The notes: generated by a model not told the origin, from the letters alone. A stretch of DNA of 64,000 bases from CAZNPU01 sp964575335 (GCA_964575335.1 CAZNPU010000011.1:1-64000), one strand, 5' to 3'. Shown: positions 17,833-27,315, numbered from the stretch's first letter. Numbers and translations are program-made.

Positions 17833-20832
17833 TCACTCGCATTCGCCCCAGTTTGAAATGATCGTGATGAGGTCCGCATGATCGACAACGCAGTTACCGT
17901 CAATATCCCCAGCGCAGGGCGCCAGCGGGCATGAAGGTGAGCAGGAACCCCAGTTGGCGATGACTGCGAGCAGGTCGTCAACGTTTACTGCGCCATCGTT
18001 GCCTGCGATATCTGCAGGGCAGGCGGTTTCGCAGGAATCGGGAATGCCGTTGTTGTTGTGATCAGCAGCCAGCCCTGCATCGATCTCGCATGCATCGGGT
18101 ATGCCGTTGCCGTTGCAATCCGGCTGATGGATCGCAGGGATGGAGAATGTGCGCACCGTGCCAGCGTCAACGAAGCCAGCATGATCGTCCAGCGGCGCGC
18201 TGGCGGCAGCCAGAATTTGATTGGGCGCAAGCGCAACTGATATGCCGAAGTTATCCTGCGGCGCGCCGTCGCTGGGAGCGATCCTGGCGTGTTGCACCCA
18301 TTTGTCATCCGCAAAATCGAAGATGTATGCAACGCCGCATGCGCTGTTGCGATGCGCAGCAAGCGGCGAGCCGATGATGACACGCGAACTGCGCGCATCG
18401 ACTGCTGTGCCGAACGCGTCGTAGGCAGCGCCGTCAGCAGCGACAAGTTTGATGTTCTGTACCCAACTGCTGCCGGAGCGACGAAATGCGTACGCTGCGC
18501 CGGCGCGCAGGCTGATTTCATTGTTGCGAGGCGATCCGACAATCGCCCAGTCGCTCGTCAAAGCAACCGAAGTGCCGAACAGATCACCTTCAGAACCGTC
18601 ACTTGCAACCAGCTTGGCTTCCTGCACCCACCCTGTATCGCTGCGCACAAAGATATAGGCTGCGCCGGCGTTTACCGCGACACTGTCTGCTGCGCGTGCA
18701 GCGATGATCACGCGATCCTCATAAGCGTCGATTGCGTAACCGAACTGATCGCCCGATGCAGCATCGGGAGCGGTCAGCTCAGCTTCAAGCACCCACTGGC
18801 CGGGTTGTGTGCGTCGAAACACCAGTACGGAACCTGCGTTCGTGGCAGCGGTATTGCGAAACAGCGCGCCGGCTGCAGCATAGGGCACGCCGTGGCTGTC
18901 GATAGCAAAGGCAACGGACCATCCCAGTTGATCAGCCTGCTCAGCGTCCGGTGTGGAGAGCTTGGCTTCCTGAATCCAGGTCTGATTCTCGCGGCGAAAC
19001 ACGTACACCGCGCCCACATCAGAAACTGCCCCTTCGTGGCGATGAGCGCCGACCAGAATGAATGAATCATCATCAGCGATTGCGACCGATTGCCCGAAGC
19101 GATCATGCGGTTCGACATCATCGCCGACCAACGTCGCTTCGAGCGTCCATGCTGAGCCGTCGAGGCGATAGACATACACTGCGCCCGCATTGTCGCCCAC
19201 GCTTGGCGTGATCGCTGCGCCAATGACTGCACGCGTATCGCTCATCGCCACCGCGTTGCCGAATCCGATGAACGATTCCAGTTCGCTTGCAGCCAGCACA
19301 TCTGTCAGGACCGATGCGCATTCCGGGCCATCGCATTCATCGGGTATGCCGTTTTCATTCACATCGCTGCTTGTGCCATCGTGCAGTTCGCATGCATCGG
19401 GTATGCCGTTGCCATTGCAGTCTGCCGGCACTGCGCTGCGGAAGCTTGACACAAGCGTTGTGAGTTCGTTGATGGTTCGCGCATTGTCTGCGGGCGTACC
19501 TTCGTCGGCTGTCAGCCCAGTGGGTACACCGTCGAATATGATGTTGGGATTGGAGTAGTGAGCGATGCGCGAGCCGGGCGAGTTGGCCATGACGGTTCGC
19601 CACTGACGTCCGCTCTGGCCGGTGAACCGATGGCCGAATGAATATGGAAACGCGCCGCTGTTGAAGCCGTTGCTTTCGTGCTGGCAGCCGAGGTTGTGCG
19701 CTAGTTCGTGCGCGAACGTCAGATTTCCAACAGCGCAGCTTTGGTTGACCACGCTGAATGCCTGGGCCTGCGACGCCGGCGAGGGATTGATCATCACATG
19801 CGCCATGCCGCATGAACCGAAAAAACCGCCCACCAGCAGCGAGACAAGGTCTGCGCCATACTGATCGCGCAGGTGGTGAATTTCATCCATGTGCCCGTCG
19901 CCCTGGCTTGTGAGATAAACCAGATTGGTCAATATGAACGGGTCCTCGGTGTAATCGACCTCATGCAGATGCACGAGTCGAAAACGCGCATCGACCGCGC
20001 TGTTGCTCAGAGCGATATTGCTTGAAGCGATGGAGGCGTGAGCGATGGCGCGAATGGCGCCCTCGCCGCCTGCAACCTGCCTGGCTTCTCTGGTGTAGGC
20101 CACCAGCACATCGATCACGCGGTTGCACGGATCAATCGGGTCGCCGATGCCGCCTGTTACATTGTTATCGTGATTGTCGCGAGCAGCGATCGCGTTGCCG
20201 GGCTGATGAGCCTGATGAATTTCATCGCAGCTGCAGGGCGCGAACGCGGAAACATCGAGCTGCTGAACGCGGTAGCCCGCGTCGTCGGCAGGGCGAATCT
20301 GATACGCCTCGCCCGTTGCGGTCCAGATGTTGGCGACGACCGCATCATCTTCCACAGCCAGTACGAACCAGCCGCCTGAGATGTCCGGAGCGTTGTTGTT
20401 CCTATTGTTGTTGTGCAGCGTGTTGTCGAGAAGGCGGCCGGTGGCGGTGAAGCTGCTCAGTGAGCGGGCTTCAACGTGTGTGATTTCTGCAAGCAGCGTT
20501 GCATCGTCGAACATGTTGAACTGCACGCGGCTGCCGGCTCGCATGGCTGATGCAATAAGCGCATCGCGATCCAGATGCACCAGACGCTGGCGGCGGATCG
20601 TGGCGGGAAAGCGCTCGTCGATTGGAAGCAATGCAGCGTGATCATCATCCTTGCTGCTGCTGGATTGCAGAAGCAGCCTGGGCGGCGTACCCAGCGGGGC
20701 AGCAGCAGTGGTGGCCTTTTCTTCCGAGGTTGGGGGTTGATGGTCGCTGGACGCTGCTGCTGGAACTTCCGCAACAACAGCCGCTGTCGTTATCAGGACA
20801 AGCGCAAGCAGCCATGTCGGACTGCTGGACAT
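17833..20832 (-). CDS. Secreted metalloprotease with FG-GAP and dockerin-like modules
   Basis: The start at 20832 is chosen for the AAGGAG eight bases upstream; the frame has earlier ATGs without support. The 999-residue product has a signal peptide (1-24). A reprolysin-like (M12-type) protease domain follows, with the zinc motif HELAHNLGCQH near 373. Then come FG-GAP repeats (about 510-890) with the AKL..PDA..D.FG pattern. DCNGNGIPDACE calcium-binding-like units lie before and after this array. The C terminus is dockerin-like: two halves containing NVDDLLAVIANWG and DHADLITIISNWG with D-x-D/N loops. In Phycisphaerae such ends are frequent on exported proteins. A degradative extracellular role is likely. 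Confidence 0.88.
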   Translation of the reverse strand: MSSSPTWLLALVLITTAAVVAEVPAAASSDHQPPTSEEKATTAAAPLGTPPRLLLQSSSSKDDDHAALLPIDERFPATIRRQRLVHLDRDALIASAMRAGSRVQFNMFDDATLLAEITHVEARSLSSFTATGRLLDNTLHNNNRNNNAPDISGGWFVLAVEDDAVVANIWTATGEAYQIRPADDAGYRVQQLDVSAFAPCSCDEIHQAHQPGNAIAARDNHDNNVTGGIGDPIDPCNRVIDVLVAYTREARQVAGGEGAIRAIAHASIASSNIALSNSAVDARFRLVHLHEVDYTEDPFILTNLVYLTSQGDGHMDEIHHLRDQYGADLVSLLVGGFFGSCGMAHVMINPSPASQAQAFSVVNQSCAVGNLTFAHELAHNLGCQHESNGFNSGAFPYSFGHRFTGQSGRQWRTVMANSPGSRIAHYSNPNIIFDGVPTGLTADEGTPADNARTINELTTLVSSFRSAVPADCNGNGIPDACELHDGTSSDVNENGIPDECDGPECASVLTDVLAASELESFIGFGNAVAMSDTRAVIGAAITPSVGDNAGAVYVYRLDGSAWTLEATLVGDDVEPHDRFGQSVAIADDDSFILVGAHRHEGAVSDVGAVYVFRRENQTWIQEAKLSTPDAEQADQLGWSVAFAIDSHGVPYAAAGALFRNTAATNAGSVLVFRRTQPGQWVLEAELTAPDAASGDQFGYAIDAYEDRVIIAARAADSVAVNAGAAYIFVRSDTGWVQEAKLVASDGSEGDLFGTSVALTSDWAIVGSPRNNEISLRAGAAYAFRRSGSSWVQNIKLVAADGAAYDAFGTAVDARSSRVIIGSPLAAHRNSACGVAYIFDFADDKWVQHARIAPSDGAPQDNFGISVALAPNQILAAASAPLDDHAGFVDAGTVRTFSIPAIHQPDCNGNGIPDACEIDAGLAADHNNNGIPDSCETACPADIAGNDGAVNVDDLLAVIANWGSCSPSCPLAPCAGDIDGNCVVDHADLITIISNWGECE

Positions 20833-20949
20833 GTGAACTCCTTCCATGCATGCCATGTCATGCCATGCCGTGGGCGTGTTTGATTGATCAAAGTGTAATG
20901 CGGGGTCTGCTGTACTCCCAGGAAAACTCGCCCAAGTGGCGGTTGAATC

Positions 20950-20985
20950 CTCATCTTCCTCCGCGCTCTCCGCGACCTCCGCGGT
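20950..20985 (-). repeat. CCGCGGAG-type interspersed repeat, copy 3
   Basis: On the minus strand it reads TTTACCGCGGAGG, then two CGCGGAG units and GAAGATGAGG. It matches copies 1 and 2 at the window start and lies in the 300-base gap between the metalloprotease gene and ndk. Confidence 0.6.
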
Positions 20986-21133
20986 AAAAATTCCTGATCA
21001 GTCACTCAGCAGCAGCACTGTTGGCTGTGTTGTGCTGTGATCGACTGGCAGATCAGCCGGTTTCCCGCTATGCTCCCGCCGCATTATCGAACTGAGCCTG
21101 TGTTGTGTGATGTGAAAGCGAGTCGATTCCGCC

Positions 21134-21604
21134 ATGGAAACCACCCTGATCATTCTCAAACCTGACGCCGTCCAGCGAGGCCTGACAGGCCGGATCATCA
21201 GCCGCTTTGAGGACAAGGGGTTGCAGATCGTCGGTATGAAGATGATGCAGATCAGCCCGGAGCTGGCCCAGCGGCACTACGAGGCCCACAAGGGCAAGCC
21301 CTTTTATGAGGGCCTGGTCCGCTTCATGACCAGCTCGCCCGTTGTGGTGCTGGCGGTGCGAGGGGTGGGGGCGATTGCCATCAGCCGGGCCATGATGGGA
21401 GCGACCTTCGGTTCCAAAGCTGCGCCGGGCACCATCCGGGGCGATTTCGGCGTCTCCAACAGCTTCAATCTCATTCACGGTTCTGACAGCCCCGAAGCGG
21501 CAGAACGCGAGCTGAATCTGTTTTTTGCCCCCGGCGAGATCCTCGAATACGCCCGGGCTGGAGATGTCTGGGTGTACGACATGACCGGCGGTTCGCCCGA
21601 ATAA
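21134..21604 (+). CDS. ndk: Nucleoside diphosphate kinase
   Basis: The enzyme transfers the gamma-phosphate between nucleoside triphosphates and diphosphates through a phosphohistidine. The 156-residue length is standard. Family motifs are the N-terminal TLIILKPDAVQRGL, the Kpn loop region and the active-site H115 in NLIHGSDS. No strong Shine-Dalgarno sequence precedes the ATG. Its neighbours are unrelated in function, so it is probably transcribed alone. Confidence 0.98.
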   Translation: METTLIILKPDAVQRGLTGRIISRFEDKGLQIVGMKMMQISPELAQRHYEAHKGKPFYEGLVRFMTSSPVVVLAVRGVGAIAISRAMMGATFGSKAAPGTIRGDFGVSNSFNLIHGSDSPEAAERELNLFFAPGEILEYARAGDVWVYDMTGGSPE

Positions 21605-21648
21605 AAACCGACGCAGCGAGCCGGAAAAACCCCAAAAAAGGGCAAATA

Positions 21649-21681
21649 AACACAACCCATTGCGAATAAAAGGGTTGTGTT
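21649..21681 (+). terminator. Probable terminator downstream of ndk
   Basis: AACACAACCC (21649-21658) and GGGTTGTGTT (21672-21681) form a perfect ten-pair stem with a 13-base AT-rich loop. The following sequence CGGGGTTATTCTTG is only partly T-rich, so termination strength is uncertain. Confidence 0.5.
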
Positions 21682-22134
21682 CGGGGTTATTCTTGTACGC
21701 GTATTGAGGCGCGGTAATCGTCGCCCGTTTCTACGCTCTTGAGGGCAGCCCATCCGATTGAATCCGGTAGAAGGTGTCTCGCCCACAAGGATGGTTTCAT
21801 CGCTGCGATTTGCCGGGTGGACCTCGCCAGCAGCAGACCCATTGCCTGCACATCGCTCACGCAATGCGTCAGCCGGCGGCAGAAACCGGGTCGTTTCCCC
21901 CTGCACAGGATCGGCCACGTGGTGAAAATGGCAGTCATGACCCCAGATCGGGCAAGATTAGAGTATTTCTAAAAGAGTGAACCGTTTTATAGGAAGAACA
22001 GTACTCAGATATGGGTTTATAGTGTGTAAGCGGAGACTTTGTGATAGATTTCACAGAATCCTCGGATCGGGTCGTACACCCGGCACGAATACACACAGGG
22101 CAGGCTCCGGCCCATTCGACGGAGCCAGTTGGGA
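21682..22134. other. Gene-free region before the sigma factor gene, partly AT-rich
   Basis: Open frames here look like chance frames with no Shine-Dalgarno or recognisable product. From about 21950 to 22060 the DNA is clearly AT-richer than its surroundings and contains TATAGT (22017-22022), a possible -10 box for the sigma gene. No -35 box at a normal spacing is convincing. Confidence 0.45.
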
Positions 22135-23202
22135 ATGAATCACATGCGTCAGACCATGATCGGGAACAATTCACCACTCGATCGGCTGCGTCAGCGCCAA
22201 AGGGTGAAGGTGCGCACCGCGTCGGACGCCAACCGAAGGGGTACGGGACTTTCGGCAGCGGAAGAGCGTTTGCTCCGCCAGATTCTGGCCGAGCCGATGG
22301 ACTTCATCGACAACGATGCGTTTTACGAGCCTGATGCCGAGCAGCAGATCTATGAGCGCGCCCCGCGCATCGAGAAGCCCGACGTGGCGTGGTACCGTCC
22401 GCTGATGGACGACCTTACCCCCACGTCCAAGCATCAGACCACCAAGAACACCGGCACCGTGCTGCTGACCGCCGCCGAGGAGCGCGTGCTGTTTCTGCAG
22501 TACAACTACGCCAGGTATCGCGTCCGCAAGCTCCAGGAAGAGATCGGCCTGAACGATCCGACCGAGGAGCAGGCCCGCGAGATTCTGAAGTGGTACCGCG
22601 TCGCCAACGAGTACCGCGAGCAGATCGCTGAGACCAACCTCGCGCTCGTGCTGGCGATGGCCAAGCGCACGCGCATGAGCGAAGTTGACTTCGCTGACCT
22701 GGTCAGCGAGGGCAACATGGCGCTGCTGCGCTCGGTGGACAAGTTTGACTGCGGCCGCGGCTTCAAGTTCTCCACGTACGCCTGCCGCGCGATCCTCAAG
22801 GCGTTCAGCCGACAGGGCATGAAGCTCAGCAAGTACCGTCAGCGCTTCCCCACGGATTTCGATCCCGCCATGGAGAAGTCCGATCACCTGGAAACGCTGC
22901 GGGCCACGCATGAGCGTGAAAGCGCCGAGGAAGTCAAGCACATCGTGCTCAGCAACGAGGCGGACCTCACGGACGTCGAGCAGACGGTCATCCATCACCG
23001 CTTCGGCCTTGACCGCACCGATGACACCCCGCCGCTCACCCTCGAGCAGGTCGGCCAGATCATCGGCGTGACCAAGGAGCGCGTGCGGCAGATCCAGAAC
23101 AAGGCCCTGGAGAAAATCCGCCTGGCTCTGGAAGAAAGCCGCAAGGAGCCGAGCGCAGCCGGCGAAGAAGGCGCTGAAGGCTACACCCCGTCGCGCAACT
23201 AA
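22135..23202 (+). CDS. Divergent sigma-70 family RNA polymerase sigma factor
   Basis: The 355-residue protein has region 2 (about 165-230), with NLALVLAMAKR, DLVSEGNMALLRSVDKFD and FKFSTYACRAILKAFSRQG. The promoter -10 recognition helix therefore lacks the usual WWIRQAI. Region 4 (about 280-335) is clear, with LTLEQVGQIIGVTKERVRQIQNKALEKIR. There is little room for a normal region 3, and the N-terminal 110 residues are not region 1.1-like. This fits an alternative factor rather than the main one. I chose the ATG at 22135 with GGAG ten bases before; TTG 22129 and ATG 22144 are alternatives. A terminator follows. Confidence 0.9.
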   Translation: MNHMRQTMIGNNSPLDRLRQRQRVKVRTASDANRRGTGLSAAEERLLRQILAEPMDFIDNDAFYEPDAEQQIYERAPRIEKPDVAWYRPLMDDLTPTSKHQTTKNTGTVLLTAAEERVLFLQYNYARYRVRKLQEEIGLNDPTEEQAREILKWYRVANEYREQIAETNLALVLAMAKRTRMSEVDFADLVSEGNMALLRSVDKFDCGRGFKFSTYACRAILKAFSRQGMKLSKYRQRFPTDFDPAMEKSDHLETLRATHERESAEEVKHIVLSNEADLTDVEQTVIHHRFGLDRTDDTPPLTLEQVGQIIGVTKERVRQIQNKALEKIRLALEESRKEPSAAGEEGAEGYTPSRN

Positions 23203-23361
23203 CTAACGACGAGTTGATTGATCGATTCAATCAGTCAATCAATCAGCCATCACTCAGTGCAACGGGCATAAAGCCGATCGCCTTCCCTCGCCTTGCACCG
23301 CAACCGCCCGCCAACCAGGCAAGCGGGCATTGGCTCAACCATCAGACAGAAAGCAAGCCAG

Positions 23362-23398
23362 AAGCCCCGACACACTCGTGCCGGGGCTTTTCTTTTTT
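23362..23398 (+). terminator. Rho-independent terminator of the sigma factor gene
   Basis: AAGCCCCG (23362-23369) pairs with CGGGGCTT (23382-23389), followed by TTCTTTTTT. It lies 160 bases after the stop codon. The rest of 23203-23531 has TCAATCAA-type simple repeats near 23225-23245 and no gene. Confidence 0.9.
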
Positions 23399-23531
23399 GC
23401 TTTTGCTGAGCTGACCGGTGGCGGTGGGTGGGATTGAGCTGGCGTTCCTGGCTGAGTGCCTATACGCTTTACCTTCTTCCGGGACGGGAATGGAAGTAGA
23501 GGCGGTTTTCAAGGGCTACGACGAAGTCTCG

Positions 23532-26500
23532 CTACTCGAGGTCCATTTTGTCTGGTTGACATCTTGGGCAGGGTGACCAGTCTTCGCGTTCTCCCTCAAG
23601 GCGCTTCGCCAATGTGAGTGTCAGAGAATCGTCGCCGTGAATATCTTCACATGCACGGCGATGGTAGAAGTTGTCCTTCGTTGATATCGCATAGCTTCCG
23701 TCTGATTCATTGAGACTTAGTAGAATGGCGGCATCTTTATCTGCGATACCGTATTCTGGGATCAGCCAAGCCTCTACCATCACTCGAACATCATCATTAG
23801 ATGGCGACTGTCCTTTGGCGACTTTCTCACGCATTTTATTGAGTAATTCGTTGCGTTCTTGTTCTGTAAAGTCATTAATTACGATGTTCAGTTGATTGGG
23901 ACCGACTTCCTGCCTTCCAAACAACCGGCAGGCGTCTGCTACCATTACGAACTCAGCATTCGTATAGGGCCAACGCAGAACAAGCATGCCTTCCCATTCT
24001 CCCCAACTGGCTTCACCGAATTTGTGACGACCAGAGACCTTCCAGAGTGGCGCCTTGAAGAGCGCTGCGGCGAAACGATCAGCAGATGGCAGGAAGATCA
24101 AGTTGGGGGAGTAGCCCTTCTTGCGCAGCTTCGCAATAGCCGTTCGAAGATGATCGTCCATCTCTGCAATTTTCAGGATGGGGAGGTCCTTTTGGCAGAC
24201 TTGCTGTGCACTCCGGAGTAGCGATGACGTTTCACAAAAAGCCAGCGGTTCACCAATGATTGCTCCAAAATCGTCGGCCCAATTGTTTCCAGGGACAAAG
24301 AAATCACGCCAGATACGGGGCCCTGCGCACACACGGTGCCATGGAATTAGAGTCGCTTCGGGAAACGACGAACATAAGGAATTGAGGGGATCAAACCATT
24401 TTCGATTGGCCTTCCATTTGTGGCCAACAGAAGAAATGAACTTTTCCCAAATGACCTGATCGATCGGTTCTGTAATTGCCCTCTCTATATAAGCCAGATC
24501 AGCAGCGTGCTGACGTCGGCGGATTGGATCCAACGTTGATTCGATCTGTTTGGTCCGCTTTTTCTCAGGGATTGCAATAGGCTCGATGCTTGCAAGCATC
24601 TCAAGCCATGTGCGAGAGCGTTTTTCATCCCAAATGAATCGTGGAGGATGCGTTGGAAAGTATTCGCTAACTTTTTGCGAGTTTGATTTCTCTGCATGCA
24701 GAAGCAGTACATGAAGCCCGCAATCAATCCAATGAATATCTCTTGTACGTGCCTTACCGATACCGATTTGTTGCTCTCTGGGATCGTCTAGATCCCAGTG
24801 TTCCACACCCAGGTGATAGTCAATAGGTGCGTGATGAATAGCCTCTGGCCGATAGAACTCCCATACCCCCATGAGTCGGAGGATCGACAGTTGGTTGTCC
24901 ACGATAGACAAGAGTACGGCCTTGGCCGCGTCACTCTCCTCAGGGTATTTATCGATGTGCGTTACGCACCAGCCTGCCAAGACGATTCGAACGTAATCAA
25001 GAAGCGTATCTACATTCTCTGACGTAGGAGCCCTGTCGTTCCAGGCGTGGTGTGGACTTTCGTATTCCTCATGATTGTACAGACGACTTATGAACTGGGT
25101 CGCGTCCTTAATGCGATTGCGTTCGATCGCGAATTTAATCAGGTGTAAGATGGTTTGCAATGCAAGGTACAGGCAAACACGCTCCTCCTCAAACGTTTCG
25201 GCCTCGTTCTCAGTATCGTCATGCCATCTCTGTCGTGATTTGAACCGTAAGAACAAGTAATAAACAGCCTCATCAAAACGCCGCGTGCAATATGCATTGA
25301 GGGGAACATGAACTGTTGCCTGATAGTAGGTAAACTGAAGCAGGCCGCCAATCTCACGCAGTAGGGAGGGCAATCGATCTTGTATAGCAAGCATGGCAAG
25401 GCGATTCAAGAATGTGACGAATGTATCGAGCGTGTCTTCATCTTCGATCCGAATCGCAGCAAGGATGGCATCGGTCAGATTAACGCTGAGTGGGCCATAA
25501 AATGTGTTGGTCTCCCATCGGGGAATTGTCCCCAGTGGTGCTTCTGGATCTGCTCTGGCCCATTCCCTCGCAACGTCCTTTAGGTGTTGCAGAGCGGCTT
25601 CAAGTTTTGGTACACGTCGGCTTTGGACCAGTTCCCGCAAGTAAACCCCATACTGTCCAAGGAAATCTCGGAGAGACTGAGAGGTCGTATCGGTCTTAGC
25701 AAATCGGGGAATATCATCTAAAGCTGTTTGTACTCGTGATCTGAATGCAGATGGCGAATCAAGCATCCTATCGTCTGAGGTCGAGTTTTGAGAATTGGAA
25801 GCATGTTTGACAGGCACAAGTTTGAGAACAGGGGCGATGGTGTTGTTTTGGCCAATCGAGATATTAAGATACGATTTATACTCAGATGAATGCTTGTGAA
25901 GAATCTCAGCAAGAGTGGTCAGGGCTCTGAGATTCACACCAATGATCACGCCCTTGGTCGAAAAAGAGAAATCTATTGACTGGCGCCAAGCAGCAGCGGC
26001 CGGGTAGCCCCAATTCAGGCCCAGTTGTTTTGTCCACGTTTCTTTAAGGGCGTCGGTCATTCTCTGCCAGCGTATATTCTCTGCCAGTGACAATAGCATC
26101 TCTTGTTTGAACAGCGGTATTACGGTTTCGAAGCTGGATCGCCCCGAATCTTGAAGCGTGACATAAGTCAACCGTAATGCACATAGGAATACTGCAACAA
26201 CAAGTAGCAGGTTAAGGTAGCTGATCATCTCGAGTCGCATTGAAGGCCAAATGGCCGGAATCATTGTTGCTCCAGCATTTGCTAGAACTATACCGATGCC
26301 CAACGCAAGTATTGGATAGACGCGATGAGTCTGAATGATATATCGAACTGCCAGTTCACCTTCATCTTTCCGCGAGGCGTGCAACTGGACGCTAAACACG
26401 ACAATGGCAATAAGAATCGACACAAGCGTTGCAACCACCCCTGCGATGGTCGAATCAAAGTGCGTGTCGGTTGACGACTGCGATAAACCTGTATGCACTG

Positions 26501-26873
26501 CTGCCGTGATGAGATACACCAGTGGCAAAATTAAAGAAGTTGCTACTGCGTGCCAGAAGTCGAAGTCATCGAGGCGACGTCGTATCCAAAATAGGAGTCT
26601 TCGCCGACCCGGAATCGAGGTGGGGGAGGAGGCGCGCGCAGCTAGCTCGTGCGCAATCTGGAGCTGTGACGGAACAACACCGGATAACCATCTAGGCAAG
26701 TGACGAACCCTGTTGAAAACTATCCTAAGTGTATAGACTACTATGGATGAGTCGAAACATCTAGTAGGTGAACACGTCCTAAGCAATCCCAGCCCCCTCG
26801 CGGCGCACAAGCACTCCAACCGGTCAACTGCCGCAACGCCGGCTTTCCCCCGGTTCTTGACAGTTTTTCGCAT
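23532..26873 (-). CDS. Large membrane-anchored protein of unknown function, probable acquired gene
   Basis: I do not recognise this 1,113-codon product. Its N-terminal part has about four hydrophobic segments in two pairs (roughly 105-160 and 190-250). The remainder is long, mostly helical and soluble, with no ATPase, nuclease or kinase motif that I can see. The last 50 residues contain STKDNFYHRRAC followed about 30 residues later by SPCPRCQP. That resembles the small zinc motif 'YH...C...PC..C.P' found in Ada-like N domains and at the ends of some nucleases. Codon use is visibly AT-richer than in neighbouring genes, consistent with transfer. The first 60 codons lack support; a TTG at 26699 or another later start is possible. 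An exact palindrome array (26880-27036) adjoins the 5' end. Confidence 0.75.
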   Translation of the reverse strand: MRKTVKNRGKAGVAAVDRLECLCAARGLGLLRTCSPTRCFDSSIVVYTLRIVFNRVRHLPRWLSGVVPSQLQIAHELAARASSPTSIPGRRRLLFWIRRRLDDFDFWHAVATSLILPLVYLITAAVHTGLSQSSTDTHFDSTIAGVVATLVSILIAIVVFSVQLHASRKDEGELAVRYIIQTHRVYPILALGIGIVLANAGATMIPAIWPSMRLEMISYLNLLLVVAVFLCALRLTYVTLQDSGRSSFETVIPLFKQEMLLSLAENIRWQRMTDALKETWTKQLGLNWGYPAAAAWRQSIDFSFSTKGVIIGVNLRALTTLAEILHKHSSEYKSYLNISIGQNNTIAPVLKLVPVKHASNSQNSTSDDRMLDSPSAFRSRVQTALDDIPRFAKTDTTSQSLRDFLGQYGVYLRELVQSRRVPKLEAALQHLKDVAREWARADPEAPLGTIPRWETNTFYGPLSVNLTDAILAAIRIEDEDTLDTFVTFLNRLAMLAIQDRLPSLLREIGGLLQFTYYQATVHVPLNAYCTRRFDEAVYYLFLRFKSRQRWHDDTENEAETFEEERVCLYLALQTILHLIKFAIERNRIKDATQFISRLYNHEEYESPHHAWNDRAPTSENVDTLLDYVRIVLAGWCVTHIDKYPEESDAAKAVLLSIVDNQLSILRLMGVWEFYRPEAIHHAPIDYHLGVEHWDLDDPREQQIGIGKARTRDIHWIDCGLHVLLLHAEKSNSQKVSEYFPTHPPRFIWDEKRSRTWLEMLASIEPIAIPEKKRTKQIESTLDPIRRRQHAADLAYIERAITEPIDQVIWEKFISSVGHKWKANRKWFDPLNSLCSSFPEATLIPWHRVCAGPRIWRDFFVPGNNWADDFGAIIGEPLAFCETSSLLRSAQQVCQKDLPILKIAEMDDHLRTAIAKLRKKGYSPNLIFLPSADRFAAALFKAPLWKVSGRHKFGEASWGEWEGMLVLRWPYTNAEFVMVADACRLFGRQEVGPNQLNIVINDFTEQERNELLNKMREKVAKGQSPSNDDVRVMVEAWLIPEYGIADKDAAILLSLNESDGSYAISTKDNFYHRRACEDIHGDDSLTLTLAKRLEGEREDWSPCPRCQPDKMDLE

Positions 26874-26879
26874 CGGCAG

Positions 26880-27036
26880 CGGTTATCCGCAAGCTTTGCG
26901 CGGATGTCCGTATGGTTCATTCGGATATCCGTATGGTCTGTTCGGGTATCCGCAAGGTGTATTCGGATGTCCGCGCGGTTCATGCGGATATCCGTACGCT
27001 CCATTCGGATATCCGCATACTGCGTACGGTGTTCCG
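26880..27036. repeat. Array of eight palindromic decamers at exact 21-bp spacing
   Basis: CGGNNNTCCG decamers begin at 26880, 26901, 26922, 26943, 26964, 26985, 27006 and 27027. Three are the perfect palindrome CGGATATCCG; the others differ in the three central bases. The 11-base spacers vary, though several read TATGGTNNNTT. A period of 21 is two helical turns and also seven codons, so long frames stay open through it on both strands. It lies immediately upstream of the large unknown gene and about 280 bases past the 3' end of the dinB-like gene. The flanks to 27315 hold no supported gene. Confidence 0.9.
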
Positions 27037-27315
27037 ATTCATCTCAAGTTGTCCTCGTTGTATGCCGAGTTTTGTACTGAAACCCGCGTTTGCAGCCCCG
27101 GAGGCGGGTTTTTGCGTGTGTGGATCATCTTTCCCCGCTCTTCCCGGCGCGACGCAGCGCGTTATCGGCATCAGCTTCAGAATCGCTCCCGCTCACCATT
27201 ACCATCAACAGCACTCCCTGGTGCTGCTGTCCGCAGCGCGGCACGATGTGATGTTCTGTGTTGCGCTGTGATGCGATGCAACATGCGCGAGATGTGAGCG
27301 TGTCTGCTCTGTGAG

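Noticed and set aside
21475..21938. Minus-strand frames downstream of ndk, considered as a transposase remnant
   Set aside because: No transposase motif, no terminal repeats and no Shine-Dalgarno sequence.
26880..27036. CRISPR array
   Set aside because: The repeat unit is only ten conserved bases with 11-base spacers; CRISPR repeats and spacers are longer and no cas gene is present.
26743..27297. Plus-strand frame with GYPYGLF-like heptads through the palindrome array
   Set aside because: A 21-bp period keeps several frames open on both strands at once. The frame has no Shine-Dalgarno sequence and its flanks are not protein-like, so I treat the array as DNA-level repeats.
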